From NCBI GenBank assembly GCA_020721045.1, contig DYNN01000005.1, positions 1 to 64,000 of the forward strand: DNA of 64,000 nt, written 5' to 3'. Shown here piece by piece: positions 18,730-25,994 of this stretch. Position 1 is the stretch's first letter. The number at the start of each line of letters is the position of its first letter. Source of the stretch: Thiomargarita sp. (lineage in GTDB: Bacteria; Pseudomonadota; Gammaproteobacteria; Beggiatoales; Beggiatoaceae). The notes under the pieces were generated by a model. The model saw only the letters and a program-made list of their open reading frames with translations, was not told the origin of the DNA and searched no databases. A program made the translations under genes and the position numbers.

Positions 18730-19071
18730 ATGGGATTTTTTTCATGGTTAGGTAGTCTGTTTGATCAACTCATTGGTTGGTTGGGAAGAGTTGTAGCCGC
18801 TTTTTTAGAAGCACTCGTATGGGCCATTCAAAGGATTTGGGAGGCAGTCGTTGCAGTCGCTTTAATAGCCGCCTTTGGCTACGCATCTGTTTTATATGTT
18901 ATTTTTTATGCCGGTTACGCGTTAGGTGAGACCATCATGGAAATTTGGGATCCACGCTACTACGATAGTAAACCATCTCAAGTTTTCAAGGTCAAGCAAG
19001 CACCAAAAAATACTCCCTTACCTACCAGTCGGAGTGCCGCTAAGGTGCTTACTCTGGGAAATTGGTATTAG
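18730..19071 (+). CDS. Small Trp-rich membrane protein, cassette gene 2
   Basis: The 113-residue protein, unrecognised, starts MGFFSWLGSLFDQLIGWLGR, an amphipathic aromatic helix. It runs into two hydrophobic helices (about 18-40 and 42-68, including VAVALIAAFGYASVLYVIFYAGYALG). A short polar basic tail ends KVLTLGNWY, reminiscent of the LDLGN end of gene 1. AAAGGGGGAG precedes the ATG. Size and shape would suit a pore, anchor or holin-like partner, but nothing in the sequence proves it. It is 18 bp after gene 1. Confidence 0.65.
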   Translation: MGFFSWLGSLFDQLIGWLGRVVAAFLEALVWAIQRIWEAVVAVALIAAFGYASVLYVIFYAGYALGETIMEIWDPRYYDSKPSQVFKVKQAPKNTPLPTSRSAAKVLTLGNWY

Positions 19072-19088
19072 AAATTGAGGAAATTAAT

Positions 19089-19688
19089 ATGCCACGAAGT
19101 TCTGAAGGCGAAAAAGTATTCCTTCAAATCAGTTTTAATGCTTCTGATCGTGAAGGAAGTTTGAGAACCATAGAGATCATCGGTATTCCCGGTGAAAAAC
19201 TAGCAAATGGTGAATGTGTCGTTAGTCAAAAAGCGCAACACTTTTTTGATGATCTGATTGTGAAACCGCTTTTTGAGGAGAGTCGTCGTTCACGAAACTG
19301 TAATTTTCGTTATCTCAAGGTATGGGCATGTCACCCGGATATTAAGGACAGTGAACGAGGTTATAGCGTCCCCAAAGTTGATAAACACGATTTGAAAATA
19401 GGTTCTGACATTCCATCTTCTGGGTTAAAAAACATCTACGTTTTAGATAATGGGCTGAAAGAAGAAGAGTATAGGCAATGGAAGCAAGTCGCGGAAGATT
19501 TGTTTTCTCCGTTATTTAGAAAGTTTATTGTGTCACCAAGACCTCCTGAAATTCATGGAGGCAATCCCTTTTCGAGACTCATCGAAACCGTTTTGGATGG
19601 TGTGGATTCTGCCATAAACTCAGTAGATAAATATGGTGAGATGAAACGGAGTCTATTTTTCGATACGTTGATTATTCAGATAGATTAA
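19089..19688 (+). CDS. Unknown soluble protein, cassette gene 3
   Basis: The 199-residue protein has no recognised motif. The start at 19089 follows GAGGAAATT and lies 17 bp after gene 2. The N-terminal half is beta-rich (KVFLQISFNASDREGSLRTI); the middle contains RYLKVWACHPDIKDSE. A helical C terminus follows (FSRLIETVLDGVDSAINSVD). No signal peptide or membrane span is seen, so it is predicted cytoplasmic. Its place between the membrane proteins and the AAA+ ATPase suggests an adaptor or effector; that is inference only. Confidence 0.6.
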   Translation: MPRSSEGEKVFLQISFNASDREGSLRTIEIIGIPGEKLANGECVVSQKAQHFFDDLIVKPLFEESRRSRNCNFRYLKVWACHPDIKDSERGYSVPKVDKHDLKIGSDIPSSGLKNIYVLDNGLKEEEYRQWKQVAEDLFSPLFRKFIVSPRPPEIHGGNPFSRLIETVLDGVDSAINSVDKYGEMKRSLFFDTLIIQID

Positions 19689-19704
19689 GAGGAAAATCGC
19701 TATA

Positions 19705-20751
19705 ATGCCAAGATACGATCCACCTTTACGTGAAAAGGTAGATAATTTTAGGAAACATGCCGGAGAAGAGATTGCTTCTTCATCAAGCAAGCAAAATGAT
19801 TCTACTCAAGAAAATAACAGCGGCGATGCGCCCGAATCAGATCAATCTGCCACAATTCCTGCTACTTCTTCAATAGATTTTTCTCTCTATTTGAGAGAAC
19901 CTAAGTACACCTTAGACGATGTTATTCTACCAGTGAATACAAGAGAACAAGTAGACTCTGTTCTAGCTGAAATTGAATATCAGGACTTGATTTACAACGA
20001 GTGGGGAATGGGAGAAAAGCACAAGTTAGATAAAGCACTCTCAATTAATTTTTCGGGACCGCCCGGTACTGAAAAAACACTCGCTGCTGAAGCAGTCGCT
20101 CATGCTTTGAAACTAAAAATCCTAGTCGTTCCTTATGATCAGCTTGAATCCAAGTATGTTGGTGAGACTCCTAAAAATATCGTCAGAGCTTTTGGCTTTG
20201 CAACCGAACAGAAAGCATTGCTCTTTTTCGATGAAGCGGATTCATTTCTCGGTAAGCGATTGGAAAACGTTACTCAAGCAACTGATACTGCAGTTAATCT
20301 GACACGCAGTGTGATGATAACTCAACTATCCAACTATGAAGGCATTGTAATTTTTGCCACGAACTTAATTTGCAACTATGCTCCTGCTTTTATTAGTAGA
20401 ATTCGCAGGAAGGTTCAATTTGATTTGCCTGATGAGAAGGCGCGAGAAGCAATTTGGAAGGTGCAACTTCCTAATAAATTGCCCTTGGACGAAGTGGATT
20501 TTGCTCAATTGGCTTCTGTATTTGATGGAATTTCAGGAAGAGATATCAAAAATGCTGTTTTTAAAGCAGTAGTATCCGCTGCTAAAGAGAATAAGCCTAA
20601 GTCAGAAAAGAAAGTTACTCATACCCATCTTAGTCAAGCCATAAAAGAAATTATTGAATCTAATAAAACTACTTCACGACAAGAATTAAAATTAGTTCCC
20701 GTTGAAGGGAATATCCAATTACCTCCTTTAGCAGCATCTACCGATATTTAA
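19705..20751 (+). CDS. AAA+ ATPase with altered Walker A, cassette gene 4
   Basis: The 348-residue protein has a disordered, Ser/acidic N-terminal 60 residues, then YLREPKYTLDDVILPVNTRE and a classic AAA domain (about 110-320). It has Walker A as GPPGTEKT (normally GPPGTGKT), pore-loop-like YVGETPKNI, Walker B LLFFDEADSF, sensor-1 VIFATNL and an Arg-finger region FISRIRRKVQF. A C-terminal helical lid follows. The Gly-to-Glu change before the Walker Lys (GAA for GGA) could weaken nucleotide binding. From memory, cyanobacterial AAA proteins share the YLREPKY...NTREQ opening; their role is not established to my knowledge. It is 16 bp after gene 3. Confidence 0.85.
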   Translation: MPRYDPPLREKVDNFRKHAGEEIASSSSKQNDSTQENNSGDAPESDQSATIPATSSIDFSLYLREPKYTLDDVILPVNTREQVDSVLAEIEYQDLIYNEWGMGEKHKLDKALSINFSGPPGTEKTLAAEAVAHALKLKILVVPYDQLESKYVGETPKNIVRAFGFATEQKALLFFDEADSFLGKRLENVTQATDTAVNLTRSVMITQLSNYEGIVIFATNLICNYAPAFISRIRRKVQFDLPDEKAREAIWKVQLPNKLPLDEVDFAQLASVFDGISGRDIKNAVFKAVVSAAKENKPKSEKKVTHTHLSQAIKEIIESNKTTSRQELKLVPVEGNIQLPPLAASTDI

Positions 20752-20797
20752 TAGTTCGCGATATGACGTGTTTCCTCATGCAGTCATACTATAGCAA

Positions 20798-20870
20798 GTA
20801 GGGTGTATAAGCGAAGCGTCATACACCTTTTGGCTAAGGTGCATGGCGGCTTACGCCTTATGCACCCTAC
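20798..20870. repeat. REP-like palindromic unit
   Basis: GTAGGGTGTATAAGCG at 20798-20813 and its near-inverted partner ending CTTATGCACCCTAC at 20870 enclose a 73-bp hairpin-forming unit. Close relatives are at 31575-31759 and 46788-46872, and a decayed one is at 39656-39681. It is the only recognisable feature, apart from the cspA leader, in the 348-bp gap 20752-21099. Confidence 0.75.
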
Positions 20871-21099
20871 GAGCTTGTGTTTGGTCTGTAATTTTAATGC
20901 GTTTGCCCTAGTTATGGCTTGTCTTATTAAAAAAAATAGATTATTATAACCAACGCTGTGTTTGAGTATATTGTAGTTTTATCACCACCGCAGTTGAGGT
21001 GTTGAAATGGTTGCTTTAAATGAGGCTTGCATTTCGGCTGTTTTTGATTTTCTATCCAAATTTTGAGATAGACATATAGTTTTTAAGAGGTTTATAGGT

Positions 21100-21315
21100 A
21101 TGCCAACAGGTACCGTCAAATGGTTTAATGAGACCAGAGGCTTTGGCTTTATTGCACCTACAGAAGGTGGTAAAGACATTTTTATTCACTATTCATGCAT
21201 TAAAGTTGATGGATTTAAAACTCTTAAAGAGGGACAACTTGTCGAATTTTCGGTAGAGAATGGTCCTAAGGGTTTACACGCAATAAATTGCGAGCCACGA
21301 GAAGAAAAGGGTTAA
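21100..21315 (+). CDS. Cold-shock domain protein
   Basis: The 71-residue single-OB-fold protein has the cold-shock signature: [20 protein letters not shown] (RNP1, residues 4-23), DIFIHYSCI (RNP2-like) and [16 protein letters not shown]. These proteins bind single-stranded RNA or DNA and act as RNA chaperones. RNP2 is slightly divergent (IFIHYS rather than VFVHFS). AAGAGG lies before the ATG. The gene is isolated, with about 230 bp between the upstream repeat and its start, room for the long structured leader typical of csp genes. Confidence 0.93.
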   Translation: MPTGTVKWFNETRGFGFIAPTEGGKDIFIHYSCIKVDGFKTLKEGQLVEFSVENGPKGLHAINCEPREEKG

Positions 21316-21484
21316 TTTATAGTAAAGATATATGAATTATCAAAACTAATAGTGATTGATAAGACGCTAAAAGATCATATATTTCAAAGATTTTTATGGA
21401 TTTTTAGGAGTAGTACGTTACAGAAAAATTAAAATAATAAATAAATTATCTGTGAATCGGATTTTGCGGGTTTTTATAATGAAA

Positions 21485-21534
21485 TGCCTTTTTATTATCA
21501 ATCGAATAGGTACTTTTCTATTGATAGTAAGGCA
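21485..21534. other. Long hairpin downstream of the cold-shock gene
   Basis: TGCCTTTTTATTATCAAT (21485-21502) pairs with ATTGATAGTAAGGCA (up to 21534) with minor mismatches, a strong stem about 170 bp after the cold-shock stop. The gap 21316-21732 has no gene; this and the following hairpin are its only clear structures. The role could be 3' UTR structure, a small RNA or repeat debris. Confidence 0.45.
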
Positions 21535-21552
21535 TATCAGCTTTGCACGATT

Positions 21553-21581
21553 ACGGAAACTTAATAAACAATAGTTTCCGT
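21553..21581 (+). terminator. Candidate rho-independent terminator
   Basis: ACGGAAAC (21553-21560) pairs with GTTTCCGT (21574-21581), followed by GTCTTTATTTG, a moderately T-rich run. It may end transcripts from the cold-shock gene or a small RNA in the gap. Confidence 0.4.
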
Positions 21582-21732
21582 GTCTTTATTTGCAAGATAC
21601 AGTGTCAACTGTTGCATTTCAGCTAATCATGATTGACAAAGAAAGATTGCCAATCGTGATCAACTAGGAAAATCTCAAGCGTATCGTTTGAATTTTGATC
21701 TACATATCTCATTACCAATGTAACTACCTCAT

Positions 21733-22110
21733 TTAATTTGATAAAGTTTGTCTGTCCGTGCCATCAGAGGGTTGTGTAGTTTGAGGCGTTGCATCAATCT
21801 TTTTAGCCACTTTCGGTCGACAAGACAAGAAAAATTCTTCATTTTCCAGAAAACATTCACGATTGGGATTAATTAGCACCAAAATTGTCAAAATAAACAA
21901 CAAGATACCAAAAATAATGATTAAACGTTTAGATAATTGTTTGGCAACTTTGACAAAATAAGTTAATAAATGCGCAAAGAAATACAACAACACGCTGGCT
22001 AAAAAAATAGCGGCGATTATTTTTAATGTGATTACTAAAGTCTCAGGAAAATCAGAATGATATAAATCGTTCCAAAATCGAGATAATCCCTCAAGTAATT
22101 TTTCTAGCAT
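21733..22110 (-). CDS. Small two-helix membrane protein of unknown function
   Basis: The 125-residue protein has two clear hydrophobic helices (about 24-50, LVITLKIIAAIFLASVLLYF, and 62-82, RLIIIFGILLFILTILVLI). A C-terminal soluble tail has two Cys (ECFLENEEFFLSC) and a Thr/Gln-rich end. No family is recognised. It follows the membrane-anchored tail-collar-like gene by 10 bp on the same strand, so the two are likely co-expressed. Confidence 0.6.
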   Translation of the reverse strand: MLEKLLEGLSRFWNDLYHSDFPETLVITLKIIAAIFLASVLLYFFAHLLTYFVKVAKQLSKRLIIIFGILLFILTILVLINPNRECFLENEEFFLSCRPKVAKKIDATPQTTQPSDGTDRQTLSN

Positions 22111-22120
22111 ATTGATTAAA

Positions 22121-23239
22121 CTAAAACCGAATTAGGTAAGTCACAGGATAATTTTTAGGACGCGATTCATCCCCTCCACTGCTTTCAATACTCAATTCAT
22201 GGTTGTGTTGACCACTGGATTCAATACTAAAAGTATGATTATGTATACCATTTTCCGTCGTCCAATACTGTTGATTATCATCCACTTCGCCAGTAATTGC
22301 CCGTCTTTCATTTAAGTTTTTCGCAGTAAACCAATAACCATTTGCTTGCAGACGATGCTGATGTGCACCCCCTTTATCTGTATTACCTTTATGAGTATGT
22401 AAACCCCCTTCTTTTGCCTGTCCATAATGTATATGTGCTTGATTTTGGTCGATTTGATAACTACCTAATATTCGATTGGGGTCTAATTGTTTTCCTGCAT
22501 CCAAGCCACGTAAAAAAACACCTCTAAAATCAGGAACATTAAATGTTTCAGTTGTAGTAGTATGACCATAACTGTCAGTAATCGCCGTATATAAATCTGG
22601 ATATTTTTTCTTAGACAAAGTGCTACCATCACAAATCAACCAGCGTGCCTGATAGAGCTGCTGCCGGGTCTTCTCATTAATCATGCCTGCATAGGCAATG
22701 ACTGTCCCGGGCAAAACTAATTTATCCATTTCTTCTTGTTTCAATTTGATTGTATTGAGTAAAGCTGCCACCATTTTTCGCATATCATTGATTTGAATAT
22801 CTAATTTATCATCATATTCACGATGAGTTTGCAATGTAGTGGTAATAATTTCACTTAATTCATTATTTAATTCAACGACTTTCTCAATACTAGCTGGATG
22901 AGCAGGAAGGGGAATCTTTTGTAATTCCTGTAATTGTATAGTTAATTTTTCTAATGTAGTATGCGTTTGGCTAATACGCGTATCTAATGTAGTTAAATGA
23001 GTCGTGTTTTCATCTCGCAATTGATTGACATATAATAATGTAGCCGGTTGTTCTGGGAAGGAAATTTCTTTAAGCACTCGTAATTGTTCAGCCAAATGAT
23101 GCAATGTTGTTGGCAATGTTGTTACCAATAACATCTGCCCTTCTAATGAGGCAATACGTTCGCTTAACCAATAATAAGTGCCACTGACAACTGTAATTAC
23201 GCTAATAATAATCGTAACAATCATGCGTTTCCACAACAC
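22121..23239 (-). CDS. Membrane-anchored phage tail-collar-like protein
   Basis: The 372-residue protein has an N-terminal membrane anchor (MIVTIIISVITVVSGTYYWL, residues 6-25) and a coiled-coil region (about 30-180). A Phage Tail Collar-type domain follows (about 180-260: LPGTVIAYAG, WLICDGSTLSKKKYPDLYTA, FNVPDFRGVFLRGLD). The C terminus is His-rich like phage tail fibres (AHIHYGQAKEGGLHTH, GIHNHTFSIESSGQHNHE, SRPKNYPVTYLIRF). No phage genes are nearby. Anchoring of such a trimeric-fibre tip domain to the membrane suggests a surface or periplasmic fibre derived from a phage module; binding target unknown. Confidence 0.75.
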   Translation of the reverse strand: MLWKRMIVTIIISVITVVSGTYYWLSERIASLEGQMLLVTTLPTTLHHLAEQLRVLKEISFPEQPATLLYVNQLRDENTTHLTTLDTRISQTHTTLEKLTIQLQELQKIPLPAHPASIEKVVELNNELSEIITTTLQTHREYDDKLDIQINDMRKMVAALLNTIKLKQEEMDKLVLPGTVIAYAGMINEKTRQQLYQARWLICDGSTLSKKKYPDLYTAITDSYGHTTTTETFNVPDFRGVFLRGLDAGKQLDPNRILGSYQIDQNQAHIHYGQAKEGGLHTHKGNTDKGGAHQHRLQANGYWFTAKNLNERRAITGEVDDNQQYWTTENGIHNHTFSIESSGQHNHELSIESSGGDESRPKNYPVTYLIRF

Positions 23240-23341
23240 GATATTTTCTCCCCGTTTACCTAAGTTTACTTTATCATAACCATGATATTTCTGTTATCAA
23301 TTTAGTATTATATTTTTCAATCGATTGATTTTATAATCAAA

Positions 23342-24052
23342 TTATTTATTATCAGTTAATTCTGTTAACAAAGTGCGAATAAAAGGAATAGTGATTTTTC
23401 GCTGTGCAGCTAGTGAAGCGTAATCTATACGCTCTAACCATTTCATTAAGTTATGCATATCACGTGTGCAGTGACGAATTAAATATAACGCAACTTCATC
23501 TGACAAAATAAGTCCACGCCTCGCTGCATGTATTTGTAAAGCTTGTATTTTACTATCATCATCTAAAGATTGTAACGCAAAAATTCCCCCCCATGCTAAT
23601 CGAGAAATTAAATCTGGTAGTTGTAATCCCAATTCTTGTGGTGATACATTGCCGCTGATAATTTGCAAAGTTTGATTATCTTTTAACCGATTGAATAAGT
23701 GGAATAACGCCTCTTCCCATTGTGGCAAACCTACAATAGCTTGGATGTCATCAATACAAACGCAGTCTCGAGTTTCAACACCTTCTAAGATACTCACATC
23801 TACTTGACAAAAGTAGCGTAATGGTAGATAAATCGGTGTTTTTCCTTGTTGTCCAATCTGTTGACAAACTGCCTGTAATAAATGAGTTTTGCCTGTACCT
23901 TCTGTACCACAAAGATATAAATAATTTTGTTCTTGTGATACAATGAGTTGCTGTAATGTTTGGTAAATCACTTGATTGATACCGGGAACATAATTGGCAA
24001 AAGTAGCAGAATCATGTAAGGTAACACCAAGTGGTAATTGCGTCGTAGTCAT
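23342..24052 (-). CDS. hda: DnaA-homolog Hda, regulatory inactivation of DnaA
   Basis: The 236-residue AAA+ protein resembles the central DnaA domain without its DNA-binding part. It begins MTTTQLPLGVTLHDSATFANYVPG with a clamp-binding QLPLGV motif at residues 5-10, has Walker A CGTEGTGKTHLLQAVCQ near 48-62, Walker B VCIDDIQAI, and sensor-type ISRLAWGGIFAL. Hda with the DNA-loaded sliding clamp stimulates DnaA-ATP hydrolysis after initiation. Length is typical. It is divergent from the S24-like gene across 91 bp. Confidence 0.94.
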   Translation of the reverse strand: MTTTQLPLGVTLHDSATFANYVPGINQVIYQTLQQLIVSQEQNYLYLCGTEGTGKTHLLQAVCQQIGQQGKTPIYLPLRYFCQVDVSILEGVETRDCVCIDDIQAIVGLPQWEEALFHLFNRLKDNQTLQIISGNVSPQELGLQLPDLISRLAWGGIFALQSLDDDSKIQALQIHAARRGLILSDEVALYLIRHCTRDMHNLMKWLERIDYASLAAQRKITIPFIRTLLTELTDNK

Positions 24053-24143
24053 ATAAATAACAATTTGAAATATAACTTATTTTAGATAAAAATTAACTGT
24101 AAATCAATAGAATAACAAACCGGATATTAATAGGAATTTGGAT

Positions 24144-24449
24144 ATGTCTCAATGTGGCAGAGAAGCGTTTGCACTACAAGTGTTGGGTGATAGTATGCAA
24201 CCAGAATTTCAAGAAGGTCATATTATTATTATTGATCCTGATGCGGTGGTAGAAAGTGGTAATTATGTATTAGCAAAATATGAAGAAGAATATATATTTC
24301 GTCAGTTAATAATTGAAGATAATCAATATTTTCTCAAACCGTTGAATGAAAATTATCCCACCTTATCAATTCCAAATTTAGAAGCCGTACAAGGGGTTAT
24401 TGTGCAACGAGCGGGCAAACGACGTAAAGAACATAAACATTATGCCTAA
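24144..24449 (+). CDS. Stand-alone S24/LexA-like peptidase-fold protein
   Basis: The 101-residue protein consists only of the LexA/UmuD-type fold: VLGDSMQPEFQEGHIIIIDP (Ser nucleophile at 17) and YVLAKYEEEYIFRQL. Aligned to LexA, the catalytic Lys falls on Arg53 of FRQL, so the Ser-Lys dyad may be absent, although I believe FRQL is common in this subgroup. There is no DNA-binding domain. The ATG at 24144 has AGGAA upstream; a TTG two codons earlier is less likely. It overlaps the lpxL-like start by 8 bases. Confidence 0.8.
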   Translation: MSQCGREAFALQVLGDSMQPEFQEGHIIIIDPDAVVESGNYVLAKYEEEYIFRQLIIEDNQYFLKPLNENYPTLSIPNLEAVQGVIVQRAGKRRKEHKHYA

Positions 24450-25368
24450 ACCGCAAACGATTACTTTACTTTCTCTGCTCAAGCCGCGCTATTGGTTATT
24501 ATGGATGGGTATTGGTATTTTGTGGAGTTTGACCCGTTTACCGCTCGCTTGGCAACTGGTTTTGGGTAAAAAATTAGGGCGAATATTTGGTTATTTTGCA
24601 CATCGTCGCCGCCATATCGCTCTGATTAATATACAGTTGTGTTTTCCAGAACTGAATATATCGCAGCAAGAAAAACTATTACAACAACATTTTGAATCTT
24701 TAGGTATGGGTTTTTTTGAACTACTCAGTGCATGGTGGATAAAGGATAGTGCATTGAAATCATTAGGAAAAATTCATGGATTAGAGTATTTACAAGCCGG
24801 ATTACAGCGCGGTAAAGGCGTGATTTTACTCAGTGCGCATATGACTTCACTAGAAATAGGTAGCCGATTTTTAGTTCAACAAACCGTTATTCATGGCGTT
24901 TATCGCACTCATGAAAATCCATTGATTGAATATTTAGTGCAAAAAATTCGAGAGCGTCATGCTGAAAAAGCAATTCCACGCGAAGCGGTTAGAGAAATAA
25001 TACGCAGTTTAAAACAAAATAAGGTATTGTGGTTTGCTATGGATCAGAATTTTGGTCATAAAAACAGTGTGTTCGCGCCTTTTTTCAATGTACCTGCAGC
25101 AACAAATACTATCACTACTCGTTTAGTCGAATTAAGTGGTGCCGCGGTTATTCCTTTTTTTACCCAACGATTACCTAATGGACAAGGCTATTTGATGACG
25201 TTACAACCGCCACTGACGGACTTTCCTAGCGAAAATGTGTTACAAGATGCCACTCGTATTAATCAACTCATTGAACAACATGTGCGCCAAGTGCCTGAAC
25301 AATATCTATGGGTACATCGACGCTTTAAAGATCGACCATTGGGAGAATCTGATGTATATCAACAATAA
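24442..25368 (+). CDS. Lipid A acyltransferase, LpxL/HtrB family
   Basis: The 308-residue protein has an N-terminal membrane-anchor helix (LWMGIGILWSLTRLPLAWQL) and the family motifs GKGVILLSAHMTSLEIG (HX4E catalytic pair), GVYRTHENPLIEYLVQKIRE, VLWFAMDQNFG and PEQYLWVHRRFKDRP. It transfers a laurate or similar acyl chain to Kdo-lipid A at the inner membrane, consistent with waaA in the window. The ATG at 24442 lies inside the S24 gene end, indicating coupling; its TAA overlaps the next ATG. Confidence 0.92.
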   Translation: MPKPQTITLLSLLKPRYWLLWMGIGILWSLTRLPLAWQLVLGKKLGRIFGYFAHRRRHIALINIQLCFPELNISQQEKLLQQHFESLGMGFFELLSAWWIKDSALKSLGKIHGLEYLQAGLQRGKGVILLSAHMTSLEIGSRFLVQQTVIHGVYRTHENPLIEYLVQKIRERHAEKAIPREAVREIIRSLKQNKVLWFAMDQNFGHKNSVFAPFFNVPAATNTITTRLVELSGAAVIPFFTQRLPNGQGYLMTLQPPLTDFPSENVLQDATRINQLIEQHVRQVPEQYLWVHRRFKDRPLGESDVYQQ

Positions 25369-25934
25369 TGGAATTTATTGATAACATGCAAAAATTCGTG
25401 AAAAATTCTTTTGGTATTTCTTTAATTTTATTAAGCCTAAGTTGGTTGTTTATCTTACCTTTTATTCCATTAAACAGTGATAAATCGCTTAGTGAGAACT
25501 TTTTTACGCAAAATAGAGGGCAATATATGCTTTTATTTTTCGGTTTTCCGGGCTGCCATACGATTTGTCCACCTACATTGAAAAAAATGGGAGAGCTTTA
25601 TCAAGTTTATCAACAAAATACAACTGATAATTTATTGGACATTACTTTTATCAATTTGCTGCTTACTGTTGACAAGCAAACCGCAATCGATTACGCCAAG
25701 CAGTTTGAACAACATTTTATTACTTATCAACCTACTGAAGCACAACTCGCCGAATTAACCAGACAATTAGGCGTATATTCTTATCAAACGCAAGCGCAAA
25801 CGTTAGAACATAGTGGTTATATTTATTTGCTAGAAAATGTAGAAAATCAATGGATTATCAGACATATCTATCCAAACAATCAACGTTTAAACGCACGATT
25901 TTTTGATGACCTAGGACGTATCATCAAAAAGTAA
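25368..25934 (+). CDS. SCO1/SenC-like copper/thioredoxin-fold protein
   Basis: The 188-residue protein has one N-terminal membrane helix (ISLILLSLSWLFILPFIPL) and a periplasmic thioredoxin fold with the CxxxC copper/redox motif in FFGFPGCHTICPPTLKKM. The conserved downstream His is in LEHSGYIYLL. SCO proteins deliver copper to the CuA site of cytochrome oxidase or handle thiol redox. No oxidase genes are adjacent. The ATG at 25368 overlaps the previous stop; an internal ATG at 25386 is an alternative. Confidence 0.85.
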   Translation: MEFIDNMQKFVKNSFGISLILLSLSWLFILPFIPLNSDKSLSENFFTQNRGQYMLLFFGFPGCHTICPPTLKKMGELYQVYQQNTTDNLLDITFINLLLTVDKQTAIDYAKQFEQHFITYQPTEAQLAELTRQLGVYSYQTQAQTLEHSGYIYLLENVENQWIIRHIYPNNQRLNARFFDDLGRIIKK

Positions 25935-25994
25935 AAAAGGGATATAATATAATTTGATAAAGTGCTTTTGAAATCTAACTCGGGAATAATTAAC

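Noticed and set aside
22121-23239. Prophage region suggested by the tail-collar domain
   Set aside because: No integrase, capsid, portal, lysis or other tail genes lie nearby, and the protein has its own membrane anchor.
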